The position numbers and the translations under genes are program-made. Source: Cydia pomonella (lineage: Eukaryota > Arthropoda > Insecta > Lepidoptera > Tortricidae). From it: a DNA stretch of 64,000 nucleotides. Location of the stretch: the NCBI RefSeq assembly GCF_033807575.1, contig NC_084704.1:29613968-29677967 (forward strand), given 5' to 3'. Below are positions 31,171 through 40,920 of the stretch, one piece after another; position 1 is the stretch's first letter, and each line of letters begins with the position of its first letter. The notes beneath the pieces are model-generated. The model was not told where the DNA came from. It did not search any database and worked only from the letters and a program-made list of their open reading frames with translations.

Positions 31171-31854
31171 AGTGTGTTTATGCAATATCACAAACTGTAA
31201 TTTAAAAATGTGGAACGGAGCCTTTTCAGGGACCCGCGGCCTTGCTTTATGTATGCAGGTTTAATTGCGTGGATTTTAGATACGAATCCTTTATTTGTTT
31301 GGATGAATACGTATACACATATAAACGAGTATACGTGTGTGTAAATTAAAAATGAAGGTAAATTACCGTCTATCTTAAAGACACTCATATTTAGACAACA
31401 TTTAGTTTGACTAAATTTCCAGGGATAATAGTCATTTTAGGTTATATTACTTATTATTAGTATTTAATTAACCGAGAAAATTTAGGAATTCAGATAAGTA
31501 AATACAAATACGAATGCTGCTCTACTAAATGGAAAAGGATAGGTAGGTTCACAGCTGGTGTAAAATCATAAACTGTATCATGAATAATTCCAGGCCTAGA
31601 TACCGTCCCTGGGGACGCCATCATCATCGATCAATTATCTACCAGCGTTAATAATTGAACAATATGTATAATACATTACCGAACTAATATGATAATTCTG
31701 ATGTTTATTATTAACATTACAGCATTGATGGAACGTTTTTATATTAAACTTATACATTGTAGTTTCGTCGCTTTCCTTGACGTGTTAAAAAAAATCCGAT
31801 TATAAACCGAAATAAATTTCATATTCAAGTCAAGGTTGGAAATTTCGAGCCATG
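31171..31854. other. No gene recognised
   Basis: AT-rich, with no motif or repeat I could place. Confidence 0.35.
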
Positions 31855-31950
31855 CCACCGTGACCGAATGGCCGAGCGGTTCAGGCATCCCGTAAACGGA
31901 GGACGCTGATTCGATCCAGTCTTGGACACTAGAGGCCTTGTAATTTTTTT
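31855..31950 (+). repeat. tRNA-like SINE head (class II tRNA type)
   Basis: TGGCCGAGCGGTTCAGGC fits an A box of Leu/Ser-type tRNA and GATTCGATCCA fits a B box. It is followed by GACACTAGAGGCCTTG and a T run. No acceptor stem closes the ends, so it is a SINE fragment rather than a working tRNA gene. Confidence 0.6.
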
Positions 31951-31985
31951 TCTTCGTAATAAGACATTTATTTCGGTTTGTAGTC

Positions 31986-32302
31986 TAACACGTTCACAGT
32001 CCCTCATACAGTCCAAGCAAATTACTTCAATCACACGCCCGTGCTCTACATATGGGTCACTAAGAAAAAAACAATAACACACTCGAATTAAGACAATAAC
32101 TTTCTGGATGCTGTTTTCTGACTAGTCAGAAATATTATTATATAAGAATTATCCCTATATCATAATCAAGTATGAAGTTGTACTAATGTAAGTGCGTACT
32201 TGGTTGTATCTTCGTGACCCATATATGGGGCATGGACGTGTGGAGACTGTGGAGATAGTGCAGCGTGACCCATATATGGGGCACTGGACTGTGAACACGT
32301 TA
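31986..32302. repeat. MITE with 17-bp perfect inverted ends
   Basis: Begins TAACACGTTCACAGTCC and ends with its exact complement GGACTGTGAACACGTTA. Interior GTGACCCATATATGGGGCA occurs twice (about 32214 and 32270), with an inverse CATATGGGTCAC near 32050. TA at both extremes could be a Tc1/mariner-type target, but this is not certain. Confidence 0.8.
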
Positions 32303-33981
32303 AATTAGTGTGTCTACTTGAAAAATTAAAATATTTTCATAGAACGTAATTTAATTTGTTCTTAGAATTTAGACTATTTAATAATTTTATTACCTTTGTG
32401 GTTGAGCCATGGTAACACCCGAAAACCAGGAACACTCGCAACAATTTCACGCGTAATGAAATCATTAAGTGTCTGATATCTCGTTACAACATTTGCGACC
32501 CAAAGCCAAACAAATAATTACAGCTTTATTTCTGCTTTCGAAAATAAAAAAGAAAAAGGTACCATTCGATTTCTTTTCTTACATTTTATTGTATGTAAAT
32601 AAATTATATTACAACTATATAAATAAACGCAATATTTCAGGATTAAAATAGCAATTTTCTTTACCTTCCATACATTTAGGACAGGCTAATGTAATGTCAC
32701 ATTACAATATAGTTTTGTTAGAAGCGTTTCAATCGTCGAGTACGAGCGTCAGACTTTAACTGTCATTTCTGATCTTTGTGTTGCTTAAATGCCATGAGTC
32801 CTATATAGACATTTGATCCTCAGGAAAATCAAGATCGATTGACATTATTTACAAAATACTGTCAAGTAGCCAATTAGTCGGCAGAAGCACAGACTACACA
32901 TATCCATATATAGGTAATTAATTTATGGCAGAAGTGACACGGTGCAAGCGAGCTACAATCGGTAGTCTAGTTCCCTTAGTATCTATGTGATTTTAATAGT
33001 TTGCCAAGCATGGTTGATTTGATTGTTTTCGAGCTAGTTAGTTAGTTAGTTTTGCTGGGCATTTTCCGCAAATCAACAACCATTGTGCACTATTATGCGT
33101 GAAACGAGGTACCGCTACTCTAACCAACCCAACTCCTCCATGAAACCTAGCAAGAGTAGCAAGTTCTTTAGGATGCTAACTGCCTCCTTTAGTGTGCACG
33201 GATTTCCCAGGTATTTGCTCCTGTATGTGTGTTTTACTTTTACCCATATTATGTAGATGTTTGTTTAGTGTGTTATCTCCTGTTAAAATACTCGTAGTGC
33301 CTCCATGACGCATTTATGTTCCGCTCATATTTGTACTGGTATAATTCGACAGTTAATTATTGAACGTCAAGTAATAAACAAATCAATTCCCACTGTTTGC
33401 TCGATTTCATTTAAGTTTTCTAGGTCACCCAGATATTATTGCAATTGCAATAGGTATGTATTTAGGTAGGTATTTCTAAAGAAGTACATGTACCTAACTA
33501 AGACTCGTTTAAATGAAACCAGTTAATAATGTCCTAAAACTCACCAATTGAAACTTTTCAGAACGCGCGTCATAATTTATTTTTTCCAGTCTAAAGCGGC
33601 AAGAAGTTTGATTTAGGTGCCCATTCCAGAGTTCAGGTGGGCCGGCAAAAAGTTGCCGGTCGCAAAGGGTGAAGCAATTAAAGGCTTGAGGTTCTGTAGG
33701 CCACGCGCTTATGTTCAACAATATGACCAATGTTCAACTTCAGAGAATATTTATTGTAATGTAAATTGTATGATACTTTTTGTTTTCGTTTAAAACATGA
33801 AAATAAAAAGAAACAATATCTACAACTTAATGTGTCTTCATTTTTTATTATTTACTTTTATAGTGTTGGGTAAAAAAATGCCTCTTTCAGGCCAAGTATT
33901 TGATGTGTTGGCGCGAACGAGATGCACGACAACTAAATGACATCATTTAGATTTCATTCTTTTGTTTGTTTATCAATTAAA
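32303..33981. other. No gene recognised
   Basis: Long AT-rich stretch. A short TTAG tandem (GTTAGTTAGTTAG) occurs at about 33040. ORFs of 60-73 codons lack domains. Confidence 0.35.
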
Positions 33982-33999
33982 TAACTTATATATTTATTG

Positions 34000-34189
34000 T
34001 CTTCTTCTTCTTTCTCCGGCCTTATCCCATGTTCAGTTGGGGTCGGCTCTCCTAATCGCTTTTCGCCAGCTTGTTCTATTCTGGGTCGTCATTGGATCTA
34101 ATTCTAGAGCCTCGAGGTCACTATTTACTACCGATAGCCATGTGAGACGGGGCCTTCCGGAACCTCTTGGACTGGTGTTGATAGCTAGC
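34000..34189 (-). mobile_element. RTE-type LINE 3' end, 190 bp, with 18-bp TSD
   Basis: On the minus strand it encodes GSGRPRLTWL, a spacer, and SWRKAIRRADPN followed by a stop, which is the extreme C-terminus of an RTE-type ORF. An A/G-rich tail (GAAAGAAGAAGAAG) follows. AACTTATATATTTATTGT is present on both sides (33982-33999 and 34190-34207). This is severe 5' truncation. Confidence 0.9.
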
Positions 34190-34207
34190 AACTTATATAT
34201 TTATTGT

Positions 34208-34833
34208 AAAATTCAATATGTGTCACTTAATCTATTTCAGGAGTCCATCTATTAAGGTATATTTGTAAGTCAACGCAGTCATCATTATTATTTTTCTAAT
34301 TTGAAGTTACTTTTCACCAAGAACAATTTATGTATACAAGGTGTTTTATGAATCACTTTTAATAGTTTACGGGGTGAATACATAGGTCATACTGAGCAAC
34401 TTTTATTATGGGACCAACCCCGAAATCGCGGAATTGGCTGTTTCATACATTTTGGATGGTCTGATGTTAATATGTTGTATGAGAATATTCTGAACTCAGC
34501 AATTCAATCTTATCATTTGTGATAAATCATTTCCCGAGTCAGATTAAATGAAGTTTACCTACGGTAAACATTTAAACAGCCAGCGGAAACGATAGCCATA
34601 TCATGCAGCGTCGTCATAAAATGACATGAAATGATGACGTAACATATCATTTTCATGTCGACGTAAACAATAACCGTGTGAGGCACGTTACAGTAATGAC
34701 GACATTAAACCATCGACATCGACGGGGCGGGCGGTAACGATAATATTACTATATACATTCATGGGAACGTTTATTTGACTGCGAGGGTTGGTGTGTGGAA
34801 TCATAAAGATAGAGATTACTGATGAGTAAATAA
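34208..34833. other. No gene recognised
   Basis: AT-rich. CATCATTTCATGTCATTTT-type inverted pieces at 34600-34660 suggest a small hairpin repeat. Confidence 0.35.
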
Positions 34834-35092
34834 CCGGCCAAGAGCATGTCGGGCCACGCTCAGTGTAGGGTTCCGTAGTTACTCTTCCGTCACAATAAGC
34901 TAAACTGGAGCTTAAAGTATAGTAAATTGTTAACCAAGGGATGAAACGGTACCTTTCACCCGAGTTAAACAAATAGGCAAATTTGCATAATCAGTACCTA
35001 ATTAAAGTAAGTCTTTTTACTATGAAGGGAAAACTTTTTGCGATAACTCAAAAACAGCTAAACTGATCATGTCCGCTATAGTTTTCATTTAA

Positions 35093-35177
35093 CCTTTCGA
35101 GACCCGGACAAATATAGCGACATTCCGTCATTGGTTTTAGAAGCTGGCTACCCAGGGAGCCCACGGGTCTCGAAAGC
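35093..35177. mobile_element. 85-bp MITE, TTAA target (piggyBac-like)
   Basis: TTAA flanks the insert on both sides (35089-35092 and 35178-35181). Sister copies of the host repeat read CATTTAATGTCTTTC without it. Ends are CCTTTCGAGACCCG and CGGGTCTCGAAAGC, a 13-bp perfect inverted repeat with a one-base mismatch at the tip. TTAA duplication is typical of piggyBac. There is no coding capacity. Confidence 0.85.
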
Positions 35178-35561
35178 TTAATGTCTTTCTTAAGCTCTTA
35201 TTCCACGATTTTTTTCATATTTTTTGGACCTATGGTTCAAAAGTTAGAGGGGGGGACACATTTTTTTTTTCTTTCGGAGCGATTATCTCCGAATATATTC
35301 ACTTTATCAAAAAATGTTTCTTGAAAACCCCTATTAGTTTTGAAAGACCTTTCCAACAATACCCCACACTTTAGGGTTGAAGCGAAAAAAAAAATTCACC
35401 CCCACTTTACGTGTAGGGGAGGTACCCTAAAAAAAATTATTTTTTTAGATTTTATTGTACGACTTTGTCGGTTTTATTGATTTATATATCCATGCCAAAT
35501 TTCAGCTTTCTAGCACTAACGACCACGGAGCAAAGCCTCGGACAGACAGACAGACAGACGG

Positions 35562-35607
35562 ACATGGCGAAACTATAAGGGTAGGAACCCTTATAGTTTC
35601 GCCATGT
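35562..35607. repeat. Perfect 21-bp palindrome with 4-base loop
   Basis: The arm at 35562-35582 (ACATGGCGAAACTATAAGGG plus T) is exactly inverted at 35587-35607. Sister elements have only the left arm, so an inverted duplication arose in this copy. Confidence 0.9.
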
Positions 35608-35626
35608 TGACTACGGAACCCTAAAA

Positions 35627-36009
35627 AGGTACACCGGTGTTGTCCTTAAATTGTATGTGCGTGACGAATGATATAGTAGGTGTTATAGAACAAAAATAAT
35701 TGGTATCCAATTTATTTAATCCTATGATGTTATATAGTAAAGCCCGATCAGAAATATATGCTCATTGGCAAGAGGGCGCTGTTTTTCTCATGTATAGGGT
35801 GACAGTTCAGTTTAGTATGAAAAATTTAGTTCCAATGAAATTCCGCAATATGTCGCGTGATCATATATGACTGGTCAGGCTTTAATTAACATAGACAGAC
35901 AAATCATAAATCAAACTCTAGACAATTATGTTTATTTAATGTATAGATTTAGAAAGTGACACGTAATAATTTTTGGACCCGGGTACGTCCTTAAACTACG
36001 TCCAAAAGA
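35627..36009. other. No gene recognised
   Basis: AT-rich interval without a supported ORF or repeat edge. Confidence 0.35.
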
Positions 36010-36345
36010 GAGGTATGGGCATTGTGAATGTCATCTCGCTTTGTGTGGTAGGGCACAGCCAGTGGATGTCATTCCAGATCTAGAGCAGAGCCCAACTGGG
36101 GAAGTACCTCCACCTTACAGAAAACAGCAGCCAAATAACACTAGATCCTACTCATAGTGTTGTGTTCCTGCGGGTGAGTAAGGTTGCCAGAGCTCAACGA
36201 GGGGGGGCGGGTTTAGGGTCGGCAACGCGCATGTAACTCCTCTGGAGTTGCAGGCGTACATAGGCTACGGAGACTGCTTAACATCAGGCGGGCCGTATGC
36301 TTGTTTGCCACCGACGTAGTATAAAAAAATAATAATAATAACAGG
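36010..36345 (+). repeat. Dispersed repeat, long copy with (AAT)n tail
   Basis: Contains GTGGATGTCATTCCAGATC, ACTAGATCCTACTCATAG, TGTGTTCCTGC, GAGTAAGGTTGCCAGAGCTC and GGGTCGGCAACGCGCATG, and ends in TAAAAAAATAATAATAATAAC. The simple-repeat tail suggests the 3' end of a LINE in plus orientation. The block 36206-36325 is the inverse of 6061-6180. Confidence 0.65.
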
Positions 36346-38000
36346 TACTTTTATCTAACCTGTTAGTTTTCGAGTGAGGGATCAGTGAGGGATTATTAAA
36401 ATAATAATTTTGCGGAAAACTGATTGGCAGCCCGAAAGTAAAACGTCACATTACTGCATAGTCTCCGCTCGTCATGCTAACACAATAGAGCACCCTAAAA
36501 AATTCAAGGGAACCTGCGGCGGAATCTCGGCTGACGTTCGTGAATCTTGCCGCATCCCCCTCCCCTGGACGTGCTGAATAAATAATTGGGTTCGGTTTTA
36601 TTCGTGAAAGTTGTCGTAGATAAAATGGCAGGACTTTAACATTGTCCAGTGTTGGAAACGTTTGTTTTGCCGCCGAGTTTCCTACTTTGATTTTCGTAAA
36701 ATATTTAAAGTGTTGTACCTATTTAAAAAGTCATTTTGTCGACAGTTTTTGATGTGAATTGTCAATATTCGTATAGTATGTAAGTTGTATTAGATTTAGA
36801 TTTTCGACGTTGTACCTAAACCAAAAATGTTTATACAACAACACAAAATTAAATGTTTGTGTAACAATAACGAAATTCCTAGAATTATTCATGGAAATTA
36901 CCAATTAATATAAGTGTTAGATTTAATACTTACTGAAAAGTAACAATAGAATACGAGACAACAAAACAATTCAACAATACAATGTAATACAACACAATAG
37001 AATGTCGCTTAAAGTATCAGACAAAAGTTACTTTCGTATATTTGCTTTATCATATTTGTCTTAAATTATACTTGTATAGTTAGTAAGACATTAGTATCTG
37101 AACGCTTCGTATAAGTGTATATAGATGTGTGCAAAAATTTACGCATTACGCAACCCCAAAAATGCGGCTATTTTTCTTGCCAGGTTTTATCTCGCGCCAA
37201 CAAAAGAGCTAAGTAGCAGTTTGTGCAAAAACACAGAGATACCGTCAGTTTTTGTCTCCGTCCTTTTGATCAATCATTCTGTTGTGATTACGATACCGAA
37301 ACCGATACCGGATGGACTGCATTATGATCATTGAAGAGAGGTGAATGTAGAAACGTTTGATTTTTTGTAAAATGCGTCTGTATTTTGTAACGTAGGTAGA
37401 TCGAGAAATGTGATTGATGGCAATGATGGCTTACTCGTAGTACGAGATTTACGGTTGGATGAATAATGTGCTCACAAATGCCTCTATTATCAAGGCGCTA
37501 GAGTGCGTGTTCAGATATTTATGACCACCTCGGCCACTCCTATATATCTGATGGCGACTGTATATTGAAATGTAGAATTCATTGATTACAGATTCATCTG
37601 TTTGAATGTTTGATAACGTCCAGTGAAGAAGGTAAGTTCTATAGATATATATACACTTTACCTAATATTAGGTAAGTAATTAGTGTGTTGTTAAAATAAT
37701 GTATGAAAAAATACACGGAAAAGACATGTTAGGCTCCCAATGAAAAAAATTAAAGATGTTTACTTATAAAGCACATTTTTGACTTTGATTGAAAAAATTT
37801 GGTGTTTAATTTTGTTTATGGTTATGTGGAATGTGTATTATTGTGTATTATTTTTATGGTTCTACTTGTAAAGGTGAGCAGTATGAGTACGAAGGATTTG
37901 TATTGTAACTTGAACCTAATTTCAGGTCCTAATGTATATGATATGATGGGGGAATTCTAGAGAAAGCAAGAGCACTCCTCAAATATTACACCTATAGTAG
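36346..38000. other. No gene recognised
   Basis: AT-rich. A 69-codon ORF at 37125 lacks recognisable motifs. No repeat boundaries found. Confidence 0.35.
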
Positions 38001-38096
38001 ACCGCGGGCCAGAAGCATACATCGTCAGTCATCACCTCCCGGCTGATACTTTGTCAGATAATAGTTTAGATGCTATCATGAATTAAAAAAAAAAAA
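38001..38096 (+). repeat. Foldback arm, interrupted (part 1)
   Basis: ACCGCGGGCCAG, GTCAGTCATCACCTCCCGG and TTTAGATGCT match the left arm at 4881. The arm stops at 38096 in an A-run and resumes at 39029 after a GACA-type element. Confidence 0.75.
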
Positions 38097-39028
38097 CGAT
38101 AAAGTGAGAGTTCGTTTTACTCGCGCGCCGAGGGTTCCGTACAAACTTTGAATTATCTCGTGAACTATGAAGGCGAAATACTTTTGAACAGAAGTACCTA
38201 CACCTAAGGATAATTGCGTACAGCGCCATCTATCGTCAAATTGTCTAACTAATTTGCGCGATGTAATGCCTGCTGGATGTGGGTCACTTCCAACCGGTTC
38301 ATGTGGAGGTTCATAGGCCTCCGCCTATGTTCAGCCGTGGACGTCTTATGGCTGAGATGATGATGATGAATGCCTGTATTTTGGTTTTTCGAGGATAATT
38401 CTCTATCATGTGAATCGAATTCAAAAATTGTTTTTTTATTCGAAAAAGGTGTATTTAATGTAATGTCATAGAAATTTCAGATGTAATAAACACACGTAAA
38501 GCTGGTTAAATTGCAAACTGAATTCGGAAAGGTTTTTTGTTAATAAAAAAAAAGTTACCAAGATAGAGATCTGATTATAGTTTTTTATTAAAATTTCATA
38601 AATTTTCGTCGGTAAACTGCGAAGATAAGGAGGGTGGGGGTGGGGGTTTATTTTTCACATTTTCCTTCATAATATTTTTTTCCCTGTGAAAAAAAAAGGA
38701 AAATATGTTTTGGAATGTACAATTTCAGTTCTTTTGATACCCCACTTGACCTAGTTACTAGACTTTGAAATTTTGCCCCAACTTCATATTTGGCAAATTC
38801 CATAGTTAATTAAAATACTTAAAATAATAATTTCAATGTGTCTGGGTTAGCGTTGTTCATCACTATTCCAAATTTCAAATCGATAGCTTAAGTAGTTCTC
38901 AAGATATTTAACGATATGACAGACAGACAGACAGACAGACAGACTGTCAGACGGACGGAGGACGGACAGAGTCGCACCATGAGTCCACCAGTCGTCCTTT
39001 TGTACCTTTTTGATCGGAACCCTAAAAA
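38097..39028 (+). repeat. GACA/hairpin element, AAGTGAGAGTTCG subtype, inserted in a foldback arm
   Basis: Matches 27857-28424 in order: GAGTTCGTTTTACTCGCGC, AACTTTGAATTATCTCGTG, CTAACTAATTTGCGCGATG, CATTCCAAATTTCAAATCGA, then a GACA tract (38918-38943) and GGAACCCTAAAAATA. Contains a nested RTE tail at 38273-38368. Confidence 0.75.
38273..38368 (+). mobile_element. 96-bp RTE-type 3' tail, TSD AATGCCTG
   Basis: AATGCCTG occurs at 38265-38272 and 38369-38376. Between them lies CAGCCGTGGACGTCTTATGG and a (GAT)n tail, the typical 3' end of lepidopteran RTE-type LINEs. It is absent from the sister repeat at 27857. Confidence 0.8.
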
Positions 39029-39088
39029 TAGTCAGTCGGTTGTATCGCGGTGAAAAGACCGTCAGTTGATAACTGGAACATGTAAAAA
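39029..39088 (+). repeat. Foldback arm, interrupted (part 2)
   Basis: Resumes GTCAGTCGGTTGTATCGCGG, ACCGTCAGTTG and ACATGTAAAAATA, continuing the arm broken at 38096. It is cut again by the element starting at 39089. Confidence 0.7.
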
Positions 39089-39711
39089 TAACCGGCCAAG
39101 AGCATGTCGGGCCACGCTCAGTGTAGGGTTCCGTAGTTACTCTTCCGTCACAATAAGCTAAACTGGAGCTTAAAGTATAGTAAATTGTTAACCAAGGGAT
39201 GAAACGGTACCTTTCACCCGAGTTAAACAAATAGGCAAATTTGCATAATCAGTACCTAATTGAAGTAAGTCTTTTTACTATGAAAGGAAAACTTTTTGCG
39301 ATAACTCAAAAATAGATAAACTGATTATGTCCGCTATAGTTTTCATTTAATGTCTTTCTTAAGCTCTACTTCCACGATTTTTTTCATATTTTTTGGACCT
39401 ATGGTTCAAAAGTTAGAGGGGGGGGGACACATTTTTTTTTCCTTTCGGAGCGACTATCTCCGAATATATTCACTTTATCAAAAAATGTTTCTTGAAAACC
39501 CCTATTAGTTTTGAAAGACCTTTCCAACGATACCCCACACTCTAGGGTTGAAGCGAAAAAAAAATTTCACCCCCACTTTACGTGTAGGGGAGGTACTCTA
39601 AAAAAAATTAAATTTTTAGATTTTATTGTACGACTTTGTCGGCTTTATTGATTTATATATCCATGCCAAATTTCAGCTTTCTAGCACTAACGACCACGGA
39701 GCAAAGCCTCG

Positions 39712-39794
<83 letters not shown>

Positions 39795-39854
39795 GGACAT
39801 GGCGAAACTATAAGGGTTCCGTTTTATGCCATTTGGCTACGGAACCCTAAAAAG
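39089..39854 (+). repeat. GACA/hairpin element, intact copy
   Basis: Starts ACCGGCCAAGAGCATGTCGG and ends with the hairpin GGGTTCCGT..GGCTACGGAACCC followed by TAAAAA. Nearly identical to 34834-35626 but lacking that copy's MITE. Small ORFs read the microsatellite as TDRQ repeats and are not genes. Confidence 0.85.
39712..39794. repeat. (GACA)n microsatellite, about 21 units
   Basis: Uninterrupted GACA run of about 83 bp just before GACGGACATGGCG. Other copies of the same element have only a handful of units at this place. Confidence 0.95.
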
Positions 39855-39966
39855 GCGGCAATCGCCTCCCATTTGATATTGTGTCACATGATAGTTTAGA
39901 TGCTAATCTAAATAATAAAAAAACCGTCTGCCGGATGAATGGCGGTGGAAAAACGGTCAACTGGCC
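39855..39966 (+). repeat. Second foldback left arm, same orientation
   Basis: AATCGCCTCCC, GTTTAGATGCTAATCTAAAT, ACCGTCTGCCGGATGAATGG and GTGGAAAAACGGTCAACTGG repeat the order of the left arm at 4881, rather than its inverse. This therefore looks like a separate or rearranged copy, not the missing right arm of the 38001 element. Confidence 0.6.
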
Positions 39967-40774
39967 ACATAAACATAGTACACTAGTATTAATCTTGCCT
40001 AATTATCGCATATAAAACCTATTTTTCGAAGTTGCGTGTACTAATGTAAAATTAAGTATTTTACGATAATGTTAACACGGCACACTATATTTTTAGCCCC
40101 GATCGCGATAATAACGTTATTTCATCGCTTGAATATTAATTACCTGGTATTTCTGTATGATTAACGAAACGTTACTGTGTATTCATTAAGCCATGTTAAT
40201 TATGAATAAATATTAATACATTTTTATAAAATACACTTTCCGCTCGTTATATTCGTAGTCATTAAATAGCGTTTTAATTTAAGTACGTGGCTAACTATTA
40301 TATGCTAAAACATATTTAATACGCTTGTTATATCTATAATAAAATATTAAAGCTTCACAGGAAAACCAATAATTATAAGCATAAACTGAATTAAAATAAC
40401 ACCTGCGTTTAGCAACAAACAGTACTATTCCGATTGATTACTAAAACATAATCTCCTTGGATTTCACGGGCCTATGAATCCCGGTCTTTTGATACGCTTG
40501 CGTGGGGATATAGATCCAACACGTAGATACCGAGACCCCTTGGAGAGCTTTAATGTCATGTAGAACGCCTGCTGGAACCCGTTCACAGGCGCAACTATAG
40601 ACGCCCATGAACCGGTTGCAGCGGACATTGGGACTATTGTAGAAAGAGTGAACGAAGTATTTTTATTTTATCCGTTTAAACACTTAGTGGGACTTCATGT
40701 TGATTATGTACCTAGATGTTATTGTACCGCTTTCTCGTAATTGTCGCTTAACATAACAGTGCATCATAATAGTA
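39967..40774. other. No gene recognised
   Basis: AT-rich. AACGCCTGCTGGAACCCGTT near 40564 and GCCCATGAACCGGTTGC near 40602 resemble pieces of the RTE tail at 38273 in altered order. Confidence 0.35.
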
Positions 40775-40920
40775 TTTTACAGTACATATGGTGCTACTTT
40801 ACCGCTCTAGTGCGGTAACTATACGTGTGTAGGTCGAAAATTTAAAGGCAAAACGTTGTAAAATACACGTGCAATAAGGTAATTACAACTTTCTGCACTT
40901 GTATCGTAATTTATTTTTAA
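40775..40920. repeat. ACAACGTTTTACAGTACA-family fragment
   Basis: TTTTACAGTACATATGGTGC, CACTAGAGCGGTAAAG (inverse) and AAAACGTTGTAAAATACACG repeat motifs of the element at 9990-10230, largely in inverse orientation. Confidence 0.5.

Larger units (their letters stand above)
34834..35626 (+). repeat. GACA/hairpin element, full-length copy
   Basis: Starts CCGGCCAAGAGCATGTCGGG and ends CTACGGAACCCTAAAAAGG, with a (GACA)n tract at about 35541-35560. It carries a nested TTAA-flanked MITE (35093-35177) and an extra perfect palindrome near its 3' end. Sister copies: 10442 (inverted) and 39089. No transposase or Rep/helicase coding sequence. Confidence 0.85.

Noticed and set aside
31855..31950. Possible functional tRNA-Leu/Ser gene
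   Set aside because: A and B boxes are present, but acceptor stem and anticodon arm do not close. A SINE-like tail follows.
37125..37334. 69-codon ORF in an otherwise empty interval
   Set aside because: Length expected by chance. No motif, no splice or polyadenylation context.
39712..39794. Regular short repeats considered as CRISPR array
   Set aside because: Contiguous tetranucleotide units without spacers in a eukaryotic genome.
39626..39899. Two overlapping plus-strand ORFs with TDRQ repeats
   Set aside because: They merely translate the (GACA)n microsatellite in two frames inside a known repeat. There is no start context or conservation signal.
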